Below, piece after piece: positions 17,407 through 26,283 of a DNA stretch of 64,000 nt. The DNA lies in contig NZ_JBEPOC010000001.1 in NCBI RefSeq assembly GCF_040546585.1, positions 2,666,001 to 2,730,000 on the forward strand, read 5' to 3'. The translations under genes and the position numbers were made by a program. The notes beneath the pieces are model-generated. The model worked only from the letters and a program-made list of their open reading frames with translations. It was not told the origin of the DNA and did not search any database. Origin of the DNA: Marmoricola sp. OAE513. GTDB taxonomy: Bacteria > Actinomycetota > Actinomycetes > Propionibacteriales > Nocardioidaceae. Position 1 is the first letter of the stretch, and each line of letters opens with the position of its first letter.

Positions 17407-18813
17407 ATGACCACGGACCAGCGCGCGCGTCTCCGCCTGCCGGGGGATCTCGGGCCGCTGGCTGTCGGCGTGACATTGGCCGTGCTCGTCACCGGGGCGT
17501 GGCGCCAGGTCGCGCACCCGTTCCTGGAGCACGACGACTGGGAGTTCCTGCTGCCGGTCAACCCGGAGCGGATCGACCAGCACCACTCCCGTCTGCTCGC
17601 CGAGGGACGCTGGTTCAACTACGCCTGGTGGCGGACCGTGGGACACCTGCTCACGCCGACCGTGGCTGCCCTCTTCTTCTCCGCGGTGCTGCTCCTGCTC
17701 GCCGTGCTGATCGCGCGCCGGTGGGCGCCCGGTTGGCTGTTCGTCCCGACCGTGGTGGCCCTGTTCTCCTGGCCGATGATCACCGACCTCTCCTACTGGC
17801 CGGCCACGATGGCGCCGTCGGTGCTGCTGCTGGCCGCCGCCGTCGCAACGCTCCCGTTCTGCACCGAGGACCGACGCCGGCTGATCGGGTGGGTGTTCGC
17901 CTCGACGGTCCTGGTGTTCCTCGCCTACCCGGCCCTGACCGTGATCGTGCTGGTGGTGCTGGTCGGCGAGCTGATCGACCGACCCCTGCGCGAGCTCGCG
18001 CTGCTCGTGGTCGCCTTCGGCATCGCGTACGCCGTCGCGACCGGCATCGTCTTCAGCCTCAACGGCTGGCAGCTGGGCACGTTCGGGGTCGAGGTTCGTC
18101 CGTGGCGCAACCCCAACCACCTCCACGACTTCGGCGACCTGGCGGAGAACATCAGCCGGGTCGGTGACCAGGTGCGCACCCTCCTCGGTACGGCCACCAT
18201 CCCGTTCGCGATCGGCGCCCTGGCCGTGCTGGCCTGCCTGCTGCGCCCGGAGGTCCGCGACCGCGGTATCCGGCTGGTCCTGCTCGGAGTCGTCGGCTTC
18301 GGGGTGCAGTCGTCCGCGACGGTGCTGACCGGGGTCAGCACGCCGTTCCGCTCGATGGGGTGGGCCTGGCTTCTCCCGGTGATCGCGCTGGTCTGGTTGG
18401 CCCAGGAGCTTGGCCTCCCGCGCTGGCAGCGGGCGACGGCAGTGGTCGGTCTGGTGCTGGTGGCGAGCTGGGGCGTGCGGTACGACCTCGGCGTGCTCGA
18501 CGACTACCAGGACCGGCGTGCGCGCTACGAGAAGATCCTGGACCGCGTCGACGTCCTGGTAGAGGCGCACCCCGGCGCTCGCATCCTGATCGTCGGGACG
18601 ACGGAGGACTGGGCGAACCCCGTCTTCACCCGCGAGGCGCAGTATCTGAGCCAGAAGGCGCTCGACGACGACGGCACCGTGATGGTCAACTGCCACCCGC
18701 CGGGCTGCGCGCCGGCGGCCAACGCGCGGGTCATGCGGCTCGCGGACCGCGGGGTGCGCGCGGTGATGAGCGGCCCCTACATCGTGGTCGTGCCCACCGC
18801 GCACCGGCGCTGA
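17407..18813 (+). CDS. GtrII-like multi-pass membrane protein (putative GT-C glycosyltransferase), copy 2
   Basis: 468 residues, a clear paralog of the previous gene along its whole length. Shared blocks are HPFLEHDDWEFLLPV, EGRWFNYAWWR, TDLSYWPATM, WRNPNHLHDFGDLAENI and PFRSMGWAWLLP. The membrane topology and the C-terminal soluble domain are kept. Because both copies retain the acidic pair and the aromatic motifs, both are probably active and may add different sugars or act on different acceptors. Its own promoter copy was duplicated with it, so expression of the two need not be coupled. Confidence 0.7.
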   Translation: MTTDQRARLRLPGDLGPLAVGVTLAVLVTGAWRQVAHPFLEHDDWEFLLPVNPERIDQHHSRLLAEGRWFNYAWWRTVGHLLTPTVAALFFSAVLLLLAVLIARRWAPGWLFVPTVVALFSWPMITDLSYWPATMAPSVLLLAAAVATLPFCTEDRRRLIGWVFASTVLVFLAYPALTVIVLVVLVGELIDRPLRELALLVVAFGIAYAVATGIVFSLNGWQLGTFGVEVRPWRNPNHLHDFGDLAENISRVGDQVRTLLGTATIPFAIGALAVLACLLRPEVRDRGIRLVLLGVVGFGVQSSATVLTGVSTPFRSMGWAWLLPVIALVWLAQELGLPRWQRATAVVGLVLVASWGVRYDLGVLDDYQDRRARYEKILDRVDVLVEAHPGARILIVGTTEDWANPVFTREAQYLSQKALDDDGTVMVNCHPPGCAPAANARVMRLADRGVRAVMSGPYIVVVPTAHRR

Positions 18814-18919
18814 CGACCGGTGTCTCCTGCCGGAAGTCGTATCAGGTACTGATCAGTCCCGTTTGTCGATGGACGGGCGGGGCAGGGGTGAGGTGCAAGC
18901 GCACCGCGAAGGAGACCCC

Positions 18920-19087
18920 ATGAAGACGCAGAACCCCCTCAGCGTCCCGGTACTCGTCGAGGACGAAGCAACCGGGCACCACCTCGACCACTCGGAGGAG
19001 AGCCCGACCCCCAGCCCGACGCACAGCCGGGCCGAGCAGGAGGATCCGCGCTGGGCGCTCTTCCTCCTGCGACACATGGGCCAGTGA
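18920..19087 (+). CDS. Small hypothetical protein, 55 aa
   Basis: Starts MKTQNPLSVPVLVEDEATG after a good ribosome site (GGAG five bases upstream of the ATG) and ends RWALFLLRHMGQ. Acidic and His-rich in the middle, with no membrane segment or known motif. The Shine-Dalgarno site plus an immediate terminator support a real single-gene unit. Function is unknown. Confidence 0.55.
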   Translation: MKTQNPLSVPVLVEDEATGHHLDHSEESPTPSPTHSRAEQEDPRWALFLLRHMGQ

Positions 19088-19092
19088 CGAGC

Positions 19093-19125
19093 GACGGGCC
19101 CGATGCGATCCGCATCAGGCCCGTC
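19093..19125 (+). terminator. Terminator after the 55-aa gene
   Basis: GACGGGCCCGATGC (19093-19106) pairs with GCATCAGGCCCGTC (19112-19125), 14 bp with one mismatch and a five-base loop. Confidence 0.75.
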
Positions 19126-19344
19126 GGGGTTGGGGCGCTCGCTGGAGCGTTCGTCCCGGTTCAACTACGTCCCGGCCATGGTGGGTCGCCGTGGTGAACG
19201 CACGGGCGATCACGTCTGAACGACGGGTGACACTTGGATCGTCTAGACAGACGCGCTGACAAGAGGCGATCTGACGGAGGTGTGATCTAGGTTCTCCACC
19301 GCGCCGTTCCCTTTCTGCGCGTCGATCCAGGAGTGGAGACACCG

Positions 19345-20370
19345 ATGAAGCCGTCCGCAAAGTTCCGCCTGTTTGCTCTTGCCGTCGCGAGCACCCTGGT
19401 GGGCGGGTTGCTGGTCGGTGCGCCTCAGCAGTCGGCTCAGGCCGCGAGCTCCGTGACGATCAAGAAGATCCCGACAGTGCGTGCCGGCTACACGGGCAAG
19501 GCGAAGGTGAAGCCGAGTTACAAGTCCGGGAAGGGCGTTGCTGTGTCGAGCGCACGCCTGACGGTGAAGAAGGGGCGAACGGTCGTCAAGAAGAACGCGA
19601 CCAGTGCCAGCCTCAAGCCCGGCAAGTACAGCGTCACGACCACCCTGAAGTACCGGAACTCGACGTTGACCAACAAGAACCTGACGCTCGCGCGGGGTCG
19701 TTACCTCGCCGGCTACTACGAGGGTTACCCGACAGGCGGTTTCTACACCCCGGGCGACTGCAAGGTCGTTTCCGTGGACCCCGAGAGTGCCAATCCTCGT
19801 ACGGCGAAGTTGTCGTGCGCGGTCCGCTGGGCGGTCGACGATCGGAACATCGACCGGTTCTTCGGCAACGCCGAGACAACCGCCTACGTGGAGACGATTG
19901 ATTTCGGCGAGGGCGAGGTCTACTACCAGTTCATAGTTGAAGGCATGGATCTCTTCTTCAATGAGTCCCCTGACACGAACAAGGCCGAGGACTTCGTCGG
20001 CTACACGGGCTACCTCCAGGCTGGGATGACGGTCGAGAAGTCGATCAGCAACTCGGTGCCTGTGCTCACCTACGGCAAGACGCAGACCGCAAAGCGCTCG
20101 CAGAAGCTCACTGTTCTCAAGGGACGCACCTGCGCCACGTACTCGGACTTCAAGAAGGTCGCGGTCGACTTCGATCAGCCGTCTGTGTACGGCACTCACA
20201 AGTCCGACGTGGCGCGCATCCTGCACGGAGCCGGCGTGCGCAACAGCTACACCGACGACGGCGAGGGCCAGATCATCGAGAGCCGGTACTACCGAACCTG
20301 CGACAAGTCGGCATCGCTCTACGTAATCTTCGAGAACAACTGGTCCTACGCGAAGCGGTACAGCAAGTAG
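19345..20370 (+). CDS. Secreted protein with N-terminal Ig-like region, function unknown
   Basis: 341 residues. A Sec signal peptide (FALAVASTLVGGLLVG, cleavage near AQAA) is followed by a Lys-rich beta domain of about 90 residues (VTIKKIPTVRAGYTGKAKVK) of the type often repeated on actinobacterial surface proteins. A second domain then runs to the end, with four cysteines and many Tyr residues. GGAG eight bases before the ATG sets the start. The second domain has no recognised family. The 257 bases upstream hold a TAGGTT box at 19288-19293 and nothing else I can name. Confidence 0.68.
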   Translation: MKPSAKFRLFALAVASTLVGGLLVGAPQQSAQAASSVTIKKIPTVRAGYTGKAKVKPSYKSGKGVAVSSARLTVKKGRTVVKKNATSASLKPGKYSVTTTLKYRNSTLTNKNLTLARGRYLAGYYEGYPTGGFYTPGDCKVVSVDPESANPRTAKLSCAVRWAVDDRNIDRFFGNAETTAYVETIDFGEGEVYYQFIVEGMDLFFNESPDTNKAEDFVGYTGYLQAGMTVEKSISNSVPVLTYGKTQTAKRSQKLTVLKGRTCATYSDFKKVAVDFDQPSVYGTHKSDVARILHGAGVRNSYTDDGEGQIIESRYYRTCDKSASLYVIFENNWSYAKRYSK

Positions 20371-20411
20371 TCCGTGCGGGGTTCGGGGTCACAACGACTC
20401 TGACTGCGCCG

Positions 20412-20417
20412 TAGGCT
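20412..20417 (+). promoter_or_regulatory. -10 box of miaB
   Basis: TAGGCT ends nine bases before the ATG at 20427, so any 5' leader would be two or three bases. Confidence 0.5.
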
Positions 20418-20426
20418 TGACCCGCC

Positions 20427-21908
20427 ATGTCTGAGCCTCGTACCTACCAAGTCCGCACCTACGGGTGCCAGATGAACGTCCACGACTCCGAGCGCCTCTC
20501 CGGCCTGCTCGAGGACGCCGGTTACGTCGCCGCGCCCGAGGACACCCAGGCTGACGTGGTGGTGTTCAACACCTGTGCGGTGCGCGAGAACGCCGACAAC
20601 AAGCTCTACGGAAACCTCGGCCACCTCGCGCCGATCAAGGCCAAGAACCCGGGGATGCAGATCGCGGTCGGCGGCTGCCTGGCGCAGAAGGACCGCTCGA
20701 CGATCACCTCGAAGGCCCCGTGGGTCGACGTGGTCTTCGGCACGCACAACATCGGCTCGCTGCCGGTGCTGCTCGAACGTGCCCGGATCGCGGAAGAGGC
20801 CCAGGTCGAGATCCTGGAGTCCCTCGACGTGTTTCCCTCTACCCTGCCCACCAAGCGCGAGTCGGCGTACGCCGCGTGGGTCTCGGTCAGCGTCGGCTGC
20901 AACAACACCTGCACCTTCTGCATCGTCCCGGCACTGCGCGGCAAGGAGAAGGACCGGCGTCCCGGCGAGATCCTCGCCGAGATCGAGGCACTGGTCGCCG
21001 AGGGCGTCAGCGAGGTCACCCTGCTCGGCCAGAACGTGAACACGTACGGCGTCGAGTTCGGCGACCGCCTGGCCTTCGGCAAGCTGCTGCGCGCCTGCGG
21101 CCAGATCGAGGGCCTCGAGCGCGTCCGGTTCACCTCGCCGCACCCGTCCTCCTTCACCGACGACGTGATCGACGCGATGGCCGAGACCCCCAACGTCATG
21201 CACCAGCTGCACATGCCGTTGCAGTCCGGCTCGGACAAGGTGCTGCGTGACATGCGTCGGTCCTACCGAGCCGAGCGCTTCCTCGGGATCATCGACCGTG
21301 TCCGCACCGCGATGCCGGACGCCGCGATCAGCACCGACATCATCGTCGGGTTCCCCGGCGAGACCGAGGAGGACTTCCAGGGCACCTTGGACGTCGTCGC
21401 CAAGGCCCGCTTCGCGAACGCCTTCACCTTCCAGTACTCCAAGCGGCCCGGTACGCCGGCCGCGGACCTGCCCGACCAGGTCGACCCGAAGGTCGTCACC
21501 GAGCGCTACAACCGGCTCGTCGCGCTCGTCCAGCAGATCTCCCTGGAGGAGAACCAGCAGCAGGTCGGCAAGGTCGTCGAGCTGATGGTGTCCGAGGGCG
21601 AGGGTCGCAAGGACGCCGAGACGCTGCGGCTCTCTGGCAGGGCTCCTGACAACCGGCTGGTGCACTTCACGCCGACCGCCGAGGACGGCTCGCCGCTGAG
21701 CATCCGCCCTGGCGACATGGTCGAGATCAAGGTCACCTACGGGTCGCCGACGTACCTGATCGCGGACGGTCCGGTCCTCTCCGTACGACGCACCCGTGCC
21801 GGCGACGTCTGGGAGAACAAGGCGGCGCCGCAACCGACCGGGGTCTCGCTGGGTCTGCCGGGGATCGGCGTACCGGCGCCGCTGCCGGACGCTCCCGCCT
21901 GTCGCTGA
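20427..21908 (+). CDS. miaB: tRNA-2-methylthio-N6-dimethylallyladenosine synthase MiaB
   Basis: 493 residues. A radical-SAM methylthiotransferase that adds a methylthio group to i6A37 of tRNA. The N-terminal domain has the three auxiliary cluster cysteines C14 (YGCQMN), C50 (FNTCAVRE) and C84 (GGCLAQ). The radical-SAM motif is C158-x3-C162-x2-C165 in [15 protein letters not shown]-terminal TRAM domain starts around residue 380. A proline-rich tail of about 30 residues is additional. Its substrate is made by the product of miaA, 1.7 kb downstream, so the pathway is clustered although four or five small genes lie between. Confidence 0.97.
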   Translation: MSEPRTYQVRTYGCQMNVHDSERLSGLLEDAGYVAAPEDTQADVVVFNTCAVRENADNKLYGNLGHLAPIKAKNPGMQIAVGGCLAQKDRSTITSKAPWVDVVFGTHNIGSLPVLLERARIAEEAQVEILESLDVFPSTLPTKRESAYAAWVSVSVGCNNTCTFCIVPALRGKEKDRRPGEILAEIEALVAEGVSEVTLLGQNVNTYGVEFGDRLAFGKLLRACGQIEGLERVRFTSPHPSSFTDDVIDAMAETPNVMHQLHMPLQSGSDKVLRDMRRSYRAERFLGIIDRVRTAMPDAAISTDIIVGFPGETEEDFQGTLDVVAKARFANAFTFQYSKRPGTPAADLPDQVDPKVVTERYNRLVALVQQISLEENQQQVGKVVELMVSEGEGRKDAETLRLSGRAPDNRLVHFTPTAEDGSPLSIRPGDMVEIKVTYGSPTYLIADGPVLSVRRTRAGDVWENKAAPQPTGVSLGLPGIGVPAPLPDAPACR

Positions 21909-21967
21909 CGCGCAGCAGTTTCTCGGCTCGTCCGTAAGGGCGGCCCGGCTCCGGGGTCCTTGGGGGC

Positions 21968-22598
21968 ATGAACCCGCTGCGTGCACTTCTCGTCCTGACG
22001 TTCCTGATCGTCCTCGCCGGGTGCGGGGAGTCGAAGGTCGCGCCGACCGCCGACCGCTGGGACCCGAGCCTGGAGATCCCCGACCAGACCGACGACGTCA
22101 TGGTGAGCAGCGACGAGGTGGAGCCGGCCGACAACGTCGACCTGGTCAAGGTCGACGCCCGGGGCGTGGGTGAGGAGCTCCACCTGGTGCTGACGTACGC
22201 CGAGCCGATCGATCTCGGTTCCGACGCGCGCTGGGGCGTCCGGGATGCAGATCGGTCGCAGTGCGGGGGTGGTGCTCGACGGCAACTTCACCCACGAGTC
22301 CGGCGACGGCGCGGGCGCCTACCCGTTCGACATCGTGGGGGAGGTCCCGGGCTGCAAGGCCCGGATCAACCTGCCGCGCGACGAGGGCAGGCAGATCACC
22401 ATCAGGTTCGGGTCCGGGTGCCTGCCGAAGGCCGAGCCGGGAGCACGCCCCTGGGTCCGGTTCTCGTTCCTGGAGACCTTCGCCTCGGTGCACGTGGACG
22501 ACGACATCGTGTACACGACCGACCGGCTGTTCTCCCCGCGGACCACCGACGACACCGCGCGGCTCTACCTCGGCAGCCGCATCGCACCCTCGTCGTGA
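21968..22598 (+). CDS. Lipoprotein, function unknown (frameshifted)
   Basis: The N-terminal part MNPLRALLVLTFLIVLAGC is a lipoprotein signal with lipobox LAGC. The first frame loses sense after DLGSDARWGV near 22240. A +1 shift continues as GMQIGRSAGVVLDGNFTHES and runs to a stop at 22596-22598. Deleting one C in the run at 22240-22241 joins both halves into about 209 residues without loss. The outer domain is beta-rich with two cysteines (VPGCKAR and GSGCLPK) that may pair. It is either a one-base sequencing insertion or a recent pseudogene. Function is unknown. Confidence 0.62.
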
Positions 22599-22654
22599 AC
22601 GCCGACGCGTAATGGATCAGCCCGGAGGCGGTCCTAGGGGAGACTCATCCGCTC

Positions 22655-23011
22655 GTGAGGGGGCCCGCCGTGATCCTTGTCGACCTGTACCTGCCTGATG
22701 ACCTGCCCATCGACGTCGACGCCGAGCTCGGCCAGTCGTTGGCGGCCTTCGTCGAGGGCCTGCCTGACTCCCGCGACAGCGACGGGTGCATGGTCTACGT
22801 CCACCGACTGCCGGTGTACGGCGTCGTCACGGCGACCCGGGAGGGCGTACGAGCCGTTCGGGTCCACGTCGCCGTGAGCCAGCCTTTGCCTTCCGGCCTG
22901 CCGCTCTGGCTGCGTGAGCTCGTCGGGCGCTACCTGCACGACCGCAACCTCGAGCACGAGACCGAGGTCGTCGTGCAGGTCGCTCCGTTGGAGATGCCTG
23001 CTCCGGTCTGA
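22655..23011 (+). CDS. Hypothetical protein, 118 aa
   Basis: An alpha/beta protein beginning MRGPAVILVDLYLPDDLPID and ending EVVVQVAPLEMPAPV, with no membrane segment, cysteine motif or family I recognise. GTG 22655 and GTG 22670 are both possible starts. Codon use is like the neighbours (strong G/C at third positions), which favours it being real. It converges on the acidic small protein at 23030. Confidence 0.5.
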   Translation: MRGPAVILVDLYLPDDLPIDVDAELGQSLAAFVEGLPDSRDSDGCMVYVHRLPVYGVVTATREGVRAVRVHVAVSQPLPSGLPLWLRELVGRYLHDRNLEHETEVVVQVAPLEMPAPV

Positions 23012-23029
23012 CCCGGGTCGTTCCGAGGT

Positions 23030-23278
23030 TCAGCCCGGCGGTTCCGCGCTCGGGTCGTCGAGGTTCGCCTCGGAGTCCGGGCCCTCGGGCTCCTGGAGCT
23101 CGTCGGGGATCTGCTCCTGGTCGACGTGCTCCGACGCGGGCAGGTCCCGGGTGAGGGGAGTCTCCTCGGTCGACGGGGTGGGATCCTCGATCGCGTCGGT
23201 CCCGCCGGCGGCGTTGCCGGGGTCGGGGTTCTCGTCGATCGTCGGGGTGGTCGGCGGTCCGGGTACGGCAGCACTCAT
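23030..23278 (-). CDS. Small acidic, proline-rich hypothetical protein
   Basis: 82 residues (MSAAVPGPPTTPTIDENPDP onwards), almost all Pro, Asp, Glu, Ser and Thr, and likely disordered. It resembles in style the two small acidic proteins at 33329-33648. It lies downstream of the MT0933-like gene on the same strand, 36 bases apart, and may be co-transcribed. No function can be read. Confidence 0.4.
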   Translation of the reverse strand: MSAAVPGPPTTPTIDENPDPGNAAGGTDAIEDPTPSTEETPLTRDLPASEHVDQEQIPDELQEPEGPDSEANLDDPSAEPPG

Positions 23279-23314
23279 GCAGGTATCCGTACCCGGACCG
23301 ACGGCGTTCAACAC

Positions 23315-23518
23315 TCAGGCGATGTCGTCGTTCTTGCCGTCGAGCCCGTCGAGGGCGTCCTTCGCCTTGTCGGCGCCGGCGTCGATCTTGTCGCCGAACT
23401 TCCCGCCGGTCTTGTCGTTGATCAGGTCGGCGGCCTTGTCGAGCCCGTCACCGATCTTGTCGCCCTGACTGTCGACCGCGTCGGCCAGCTTGTTCTTGGC
23501 GTCATCGAGGAACCCCAT
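23315..23518 (-). CDS. MT0933-like antitoxin family protein
   Basis: 67 residues, MGFLDDAKNKLADAVDSQGD followed by Lys/Asp-rich helical repeats KIGDGLDKAADLINDKTGGK and KIDAGADKAKDALDGLDGK. This is the pattern of the Rv0909/MT0933 antitoxin-like family. In M. tuberculosis, Rv0909 is paired with the toxin Rv0910. No SRPBCC-type toxin lies next to it here, so it may have a stand-alone role, possibly stress-related. GGGAG lies eight bases upstream of the ATG. It is divergent from miaA. Confidence 0.8.
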   Translation of the reverse strand: MGFLDDAKNKLADAVDSQGDKIGDGLDKAADLINDKTGGKFGDKIDAGADKAKDALDGLDGKNDDIA

Positions 23519-23579
23519 GCTTGATCTCCCATTCCCTCTCGTCCGCACCGGTCGGTGCGGACTGCTCGCTGAGTATTGG

Positions 23580-23585
23580 CAGACT
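23580..23585 (+). promoter_or_regulatory. Candidate -10 of miaA
   Basis: CAGACT lies six bases before the ATG at 23592. The first base departs from TANNNT, but the spacing equals that of the leaderless set. Confidence 0.35.
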
Positions 23586-23591
23586 AGAGGC

Positions 23592-24497
23592 ATGTCAAAC
23601 GCGCCGATCGTTGCTGTGGTCGGCGCGACCGCGTCGGGCAAGAGCGACCTCGCGCTCGACCTCGCAGAGCGCCTCGGTGGCGAGATCATCAACACCGACG
23701 CGATGCAGGTCTACCGCGGCATGGACATCGGAACGGCGAAGCTGCCGGTCGCCGAACGCCGCGGGATCACCCACCACCTGCTCGACCTGCTCGAGGTCAC
23801 CGAACCGGCGACGGTCGCGAAGTTCCAGGACGTCGCGCGGGGGCTGATCGCGGACTGCCGCGGGCGGGGCGTCGTACCGGTTCTGGTCGGCGGTTCGGCG
23901 CTGTACACCCGCGCGATCCTCGACAAGTTCGACTTCCAGCCGACCGATCCCGAGGTCCGCGAGCGTCTCGAGGCAGAGCTCGCCGAGGTCGGGGCCGGGG
24001 TGCTGCTCGCCCGGTTGACCGAGCTCGACCCGGCCACCGCAGAGATCATGGGGGCCAACCCACGCCGGATCGTCCGCGCACTTGAGGTCATCGAGCTGAC
24101 CGGGGCGCCGTACGCCTCGACGCTGCCGGAGCCGACGTACGCCGACCCCGACACGGTCCAGATCGGCGTCGACATCGACCGGGCTGTCTCGGACGCACGG
24201 ATCGCCGAGCGGGTGCACGCCATGTGGACGGCGGGATTCGTCGACGAGGTGCGCGACCTCGAGGCCCGTGGCCTGCGTGACGGGGTCACCGCGTCACGTG
24301 CCATCGGGTACGCCCAGATCCTGCAGTTCCTCGCCGGGGAGATCAGCGAGGACGAGGCCCGCGAGCAGACCATCAACCGCACCCGCCGCTTCGTACGCCG
24401 CCAGGACGGCTGGTTCCGCAAGGACCCCCGGATCGTCTGGGTCGACCACGACGACCCGAACCGGGTCGAGAAGGCGATGAACGCCCTTCGGGCATGA
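23592..24497 (+). CDS. miaA: tRNA dimethylallyltransferase MiaA
   Basis: 301 residues. It transfers a dimethylallyl group from DMAPP to N6 of A37 in tRNAs that read UNN codons. The P-loop is GATASGKS (11-18), followed by NTDAMQVYRGMDIGTAK, which contacts substrate and tRNA. GGSALYTRAIL and the C-terminal FVRRQDGWFRKDPRI are family hallmarks. Length is normal. The aldo/keto reductase gene starts seven bases after the stop and is probably co-transcribed. Confidence 0.97.
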   Translation: MSNAPIVAVVGATASGKSDLALDLAERLGGEIINTDAMQVYRGMDIGTAKLPVAERRGITHHLLDLLEVTEPATVAKFQDVARGLIADCRGRGVVPVLVGGSALYTRAILDKFDFQPTDPEVRERLEAELAEVGAGVLLARLTELDPATAEIMGANPRRIVRALEVIELTGAPYASTLPEPTYADPDTVQIGVDIDRAVSDARIAERVHAMWTAGFVDEVRDLEARGLRDGVTASRAIGYAQILQFLAGEISEDEAREQTINRTRRFVRRQDGWFRKDPRIVWVDHDDPNRVEKAMNALRA

Positions 24498-24504
24498 TCG
24501 ACCT

Positions 24505-25515
24505 ATGGACTTCCGATACCTCGGCAACAGCGGCCTGAAGATCTCCGAGATCACCTACGGCAACTGGATCACCCACGGTTCCCAGGTCGAGAACGACGTC
24601 GCAGGGGAGTGCGTCCGCGCGGCGCTCGACGCCGGGATCACGACCTTCGACACCGCCGACGTTTATGCGAACACCGCGGCGGAGACCGTTCTCGGTGACG
24701 CCCTGGCCGGCGAGCGTCGCGAGTCCCTGGGAATCTTCACCAAGGTCTACTGGCCCACCGGTCCTGGTGGCCCGAACGACAGCGGTCTGTCCCGCAAGCA
24801 CATCCTCGAGTCGATCAACGGTTCGCTGCGCCGGCTGAAGACCGACTACGTGGACCTCTACCAGGCCCACCGGTACGACACCGAGACGCCGCTGGAGGAG
24901 ACCATGCAGGCGTTCGCCGACGTGGTTCGCCAGGGCAAGGCGCTCTACATCGGGGTCAGCGAGTGGACCGCCGACCAGATCCGCGCCGGTGCCGCCCTGG
25001 CCAAGGAGCTGAACGTCCAGCTCATCTCCAGCCAGCCGCAGTACTCGATGCTCTGGCGGGTGATCGAGTCCGAGGTGGTCCCGACCTGCGAGGAGCTCGG
25101 CCTGTCCCAGATCGTGTGGTCCCCGATCGCCCAGGGCGTGCTGACCGGCAAGTACCTCCCCGGGCAGCCGCCGCCGGCCGGCTCGCGGGCGACCGACGAG
25201 AACGGTGGCTCGTTCTTCATCCAGCGGTTGATGACCGACGACATCCTGAACGCCGTCCAGCGGCTCAAGCCGATCGCGGAGGGCGTCGACCTGACGCTGG
25301 CGCAGCTGGCGGTCGCGTGGGTGCTGCAGAACCCCAACGTCGCCTCGGCACTGGTCGGGGCGTCGCGTCCGGAGCAGGTCGCGGAGAACGTGAAGGCAGC
25401 CGGGGTGAAGCTCAGCGTTGAGACGATGGCCGCGATCGACGACGCGCTCGGTGACGTCGTCGTCGGCGACCCGTCGATGACCGCGAAGAGCGCGCCAGCG
25501 GGGCGACCGACCTAG
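24505..25515 (+). CDS. Aldo/keto reductase, Kv-beta-like
   Basis: 336 residues, a TIM-barrel NADPH-dependent oxidoreductase. The catalytic tetrad is visible as D49 and Y54 (FDTADVY), K80 (FTKVYW) and H122 (YQAHRYD). The cofactor region near the C-terminus reads VGASRPEQVAENV. GNWITHG at the start and WSPIAQGVLTGKYLPG place it in the Kv-channel beta-subunit-like group of AKRs. The physiological substrate is unknown, probably an aldehyde or ketone. It follows miaA by seven bases. Confidence 0.92.
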   Translation: MDFRYLGNSGLKISEITYGNWITHGSQVENDVAGECVRAALDAGITTFDTADVYANTAAETVLGDALAGERRESLGIFTKVYWPTGPGGPNDSGLSRKHILESINGSLRRLKTDYVDLYQAHRYDTETPLEETMQAFADVVRQGKALYIGVSEWTADQIRAGAALAKELNVQLISSQPQYSMLWRVIESEVVPTCEELGLSQIVWSPIAQGVLTGKYLPGQPPPAGSRATDENGGSFFIQRLMTDDILNAVQRLKPIAEGVDLTLAQLAVAWVLQNPNVASALVGASRPEQVAENVKAAGVKLSVETMAAIDDALGDVVVGDPSMTAKSAPAGRPT

Positions 25516-25518
25516 ACC

Positions 25519-25662
25519 TCAGACGTAGGCGCAGTCGCAGGCGGTGCAGATCCAGACGTCCTGCAGCGCGGGAGCCAGGTCCTCCACCGGGAGGAACACC
25601 GTCTCGGTGCCGCAGTCGTCACAGTGCCGGGTCTCGCCCCGGAGCATCAGCAAGGTGTCCAT
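25519..25662 (-). CDS. 47-aa zinc-ribbon protein
   Basis: Read from ATG 25662: MDTLLMLRGETRHCDDCGTE, then a short strand, then QDVWICTACDCAYV and a TGA at 25519-25521. Two CxxC pairs (HCDDC and ICTAC) about 24 residues apart give a rubredoxin-knuckle zinc ribbon. A fifth cysteine follows the second pair. It is convergent with the aldo/keto reductase and divergent from the reductase at 25734. CACCCT lies six bases before the ATG. It is probably a small zinc-binding regulator or chaperone partner, but the function is unassigned. Confidence 0.7.
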   Translation of the reverse strand: MDTLLMLRGETRHCDDCGTETVFLPVEDLAPALQDVWICTACDCAYV

Positions 25663-25733
25663 GGCTCGAGGGTGGAACAGACCCCCGACACATGTCCTCT
25701 GGAACTGTCCGAGGTCGCTGGCACGCTGAGCGC

Positions 25734-26264
25734 ATGGTCACCCAGTACTTCACCGCATCCAGCCTGGACGGCTTCATCGCAGCGGAGCCGGAGGACGGGC
25801 TCGCCTGGTTGCTCAGCCGGGACGTCGACGCCGACGGTCCGCAGGGATACAACGCCTTCATCGCCGACGTCGGCGCGCTCGCCATGGGGGCGACGACGTA
25901 CCAGTGGCTGCTCACCCACGCTCCGGACGAGTGGTACTACGAGATGCCGACCTGGGTGTTCACGCACCGCACCTTCCCGGCGGTGCCGGAAGGCCGGGAC
26001 ATCCGGTTCACTGCCGACCCGGTGCCGGAGGTCCACGCGCAGATGGCGGGGGCGGCCGGGGAGAAGAACGTCTGGATCGTCGGCGGCGGTGAGCTGGCCG
26101 GGCAGTTCCACGACCACGGCCTGCTCGACGAGCTCTGGATCCAGTACGCGCCGCTGACGCTCGGGGCCGGAGCGCCCCTGCTTCCTCGCCGGGCCGAGTT
26201 CGAGCAGATCGCGCTGGACGAGAACAGGGAGTTCGCCTGTCGCCGGTTGAGGGTCAAGAAGTAG
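25734..26264 (+). CDS. Dihydrofolate-reductase-family protein (RibD C-terminal type)
   Basis: 176 residues. Starts MVTQYFTASSLDGFIA, the usual first strand of this fold, with VGALAMGATTYQWLL after it and the nucleotide-binding glycine turn VGGGELAGQF near residue 115. Members are NADPH-dependent reductases related to RibD or DHFR, and most uncharacterised members have no proven substrate. It is separate from any riboflavin or folate genes here, so a pathway cannot be assigned. Confidence 0.85.
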   Translation: MVTQYFTASSLDGFIAAEPEDGLAWLLSRDVDADGPQGYNAFIADVGALAMGATTYQWLLTHAPDEWYYEMPTWVFTHRTFPAVPEGRDIRFTADPVPEVHAQMAGAAGEKNVWIVGGGELAGQFHDHGLLDELWIQYAPLTLGAGAPLLPRRAEFEQIALDENREFACRRLRVKK

Positions 26265-26271
26265 GGAGTCG

Positions 26272-26277
26272 TAGGCT
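26272..26277 (+). promoter_or_regulatory. -10 box, leaderless start of lipoprotein gene
   Basis: TAGGCT, six bases, ATG at 26284. Confidence 0.6.
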
Positions 26278-26283
26278 TCCCGA

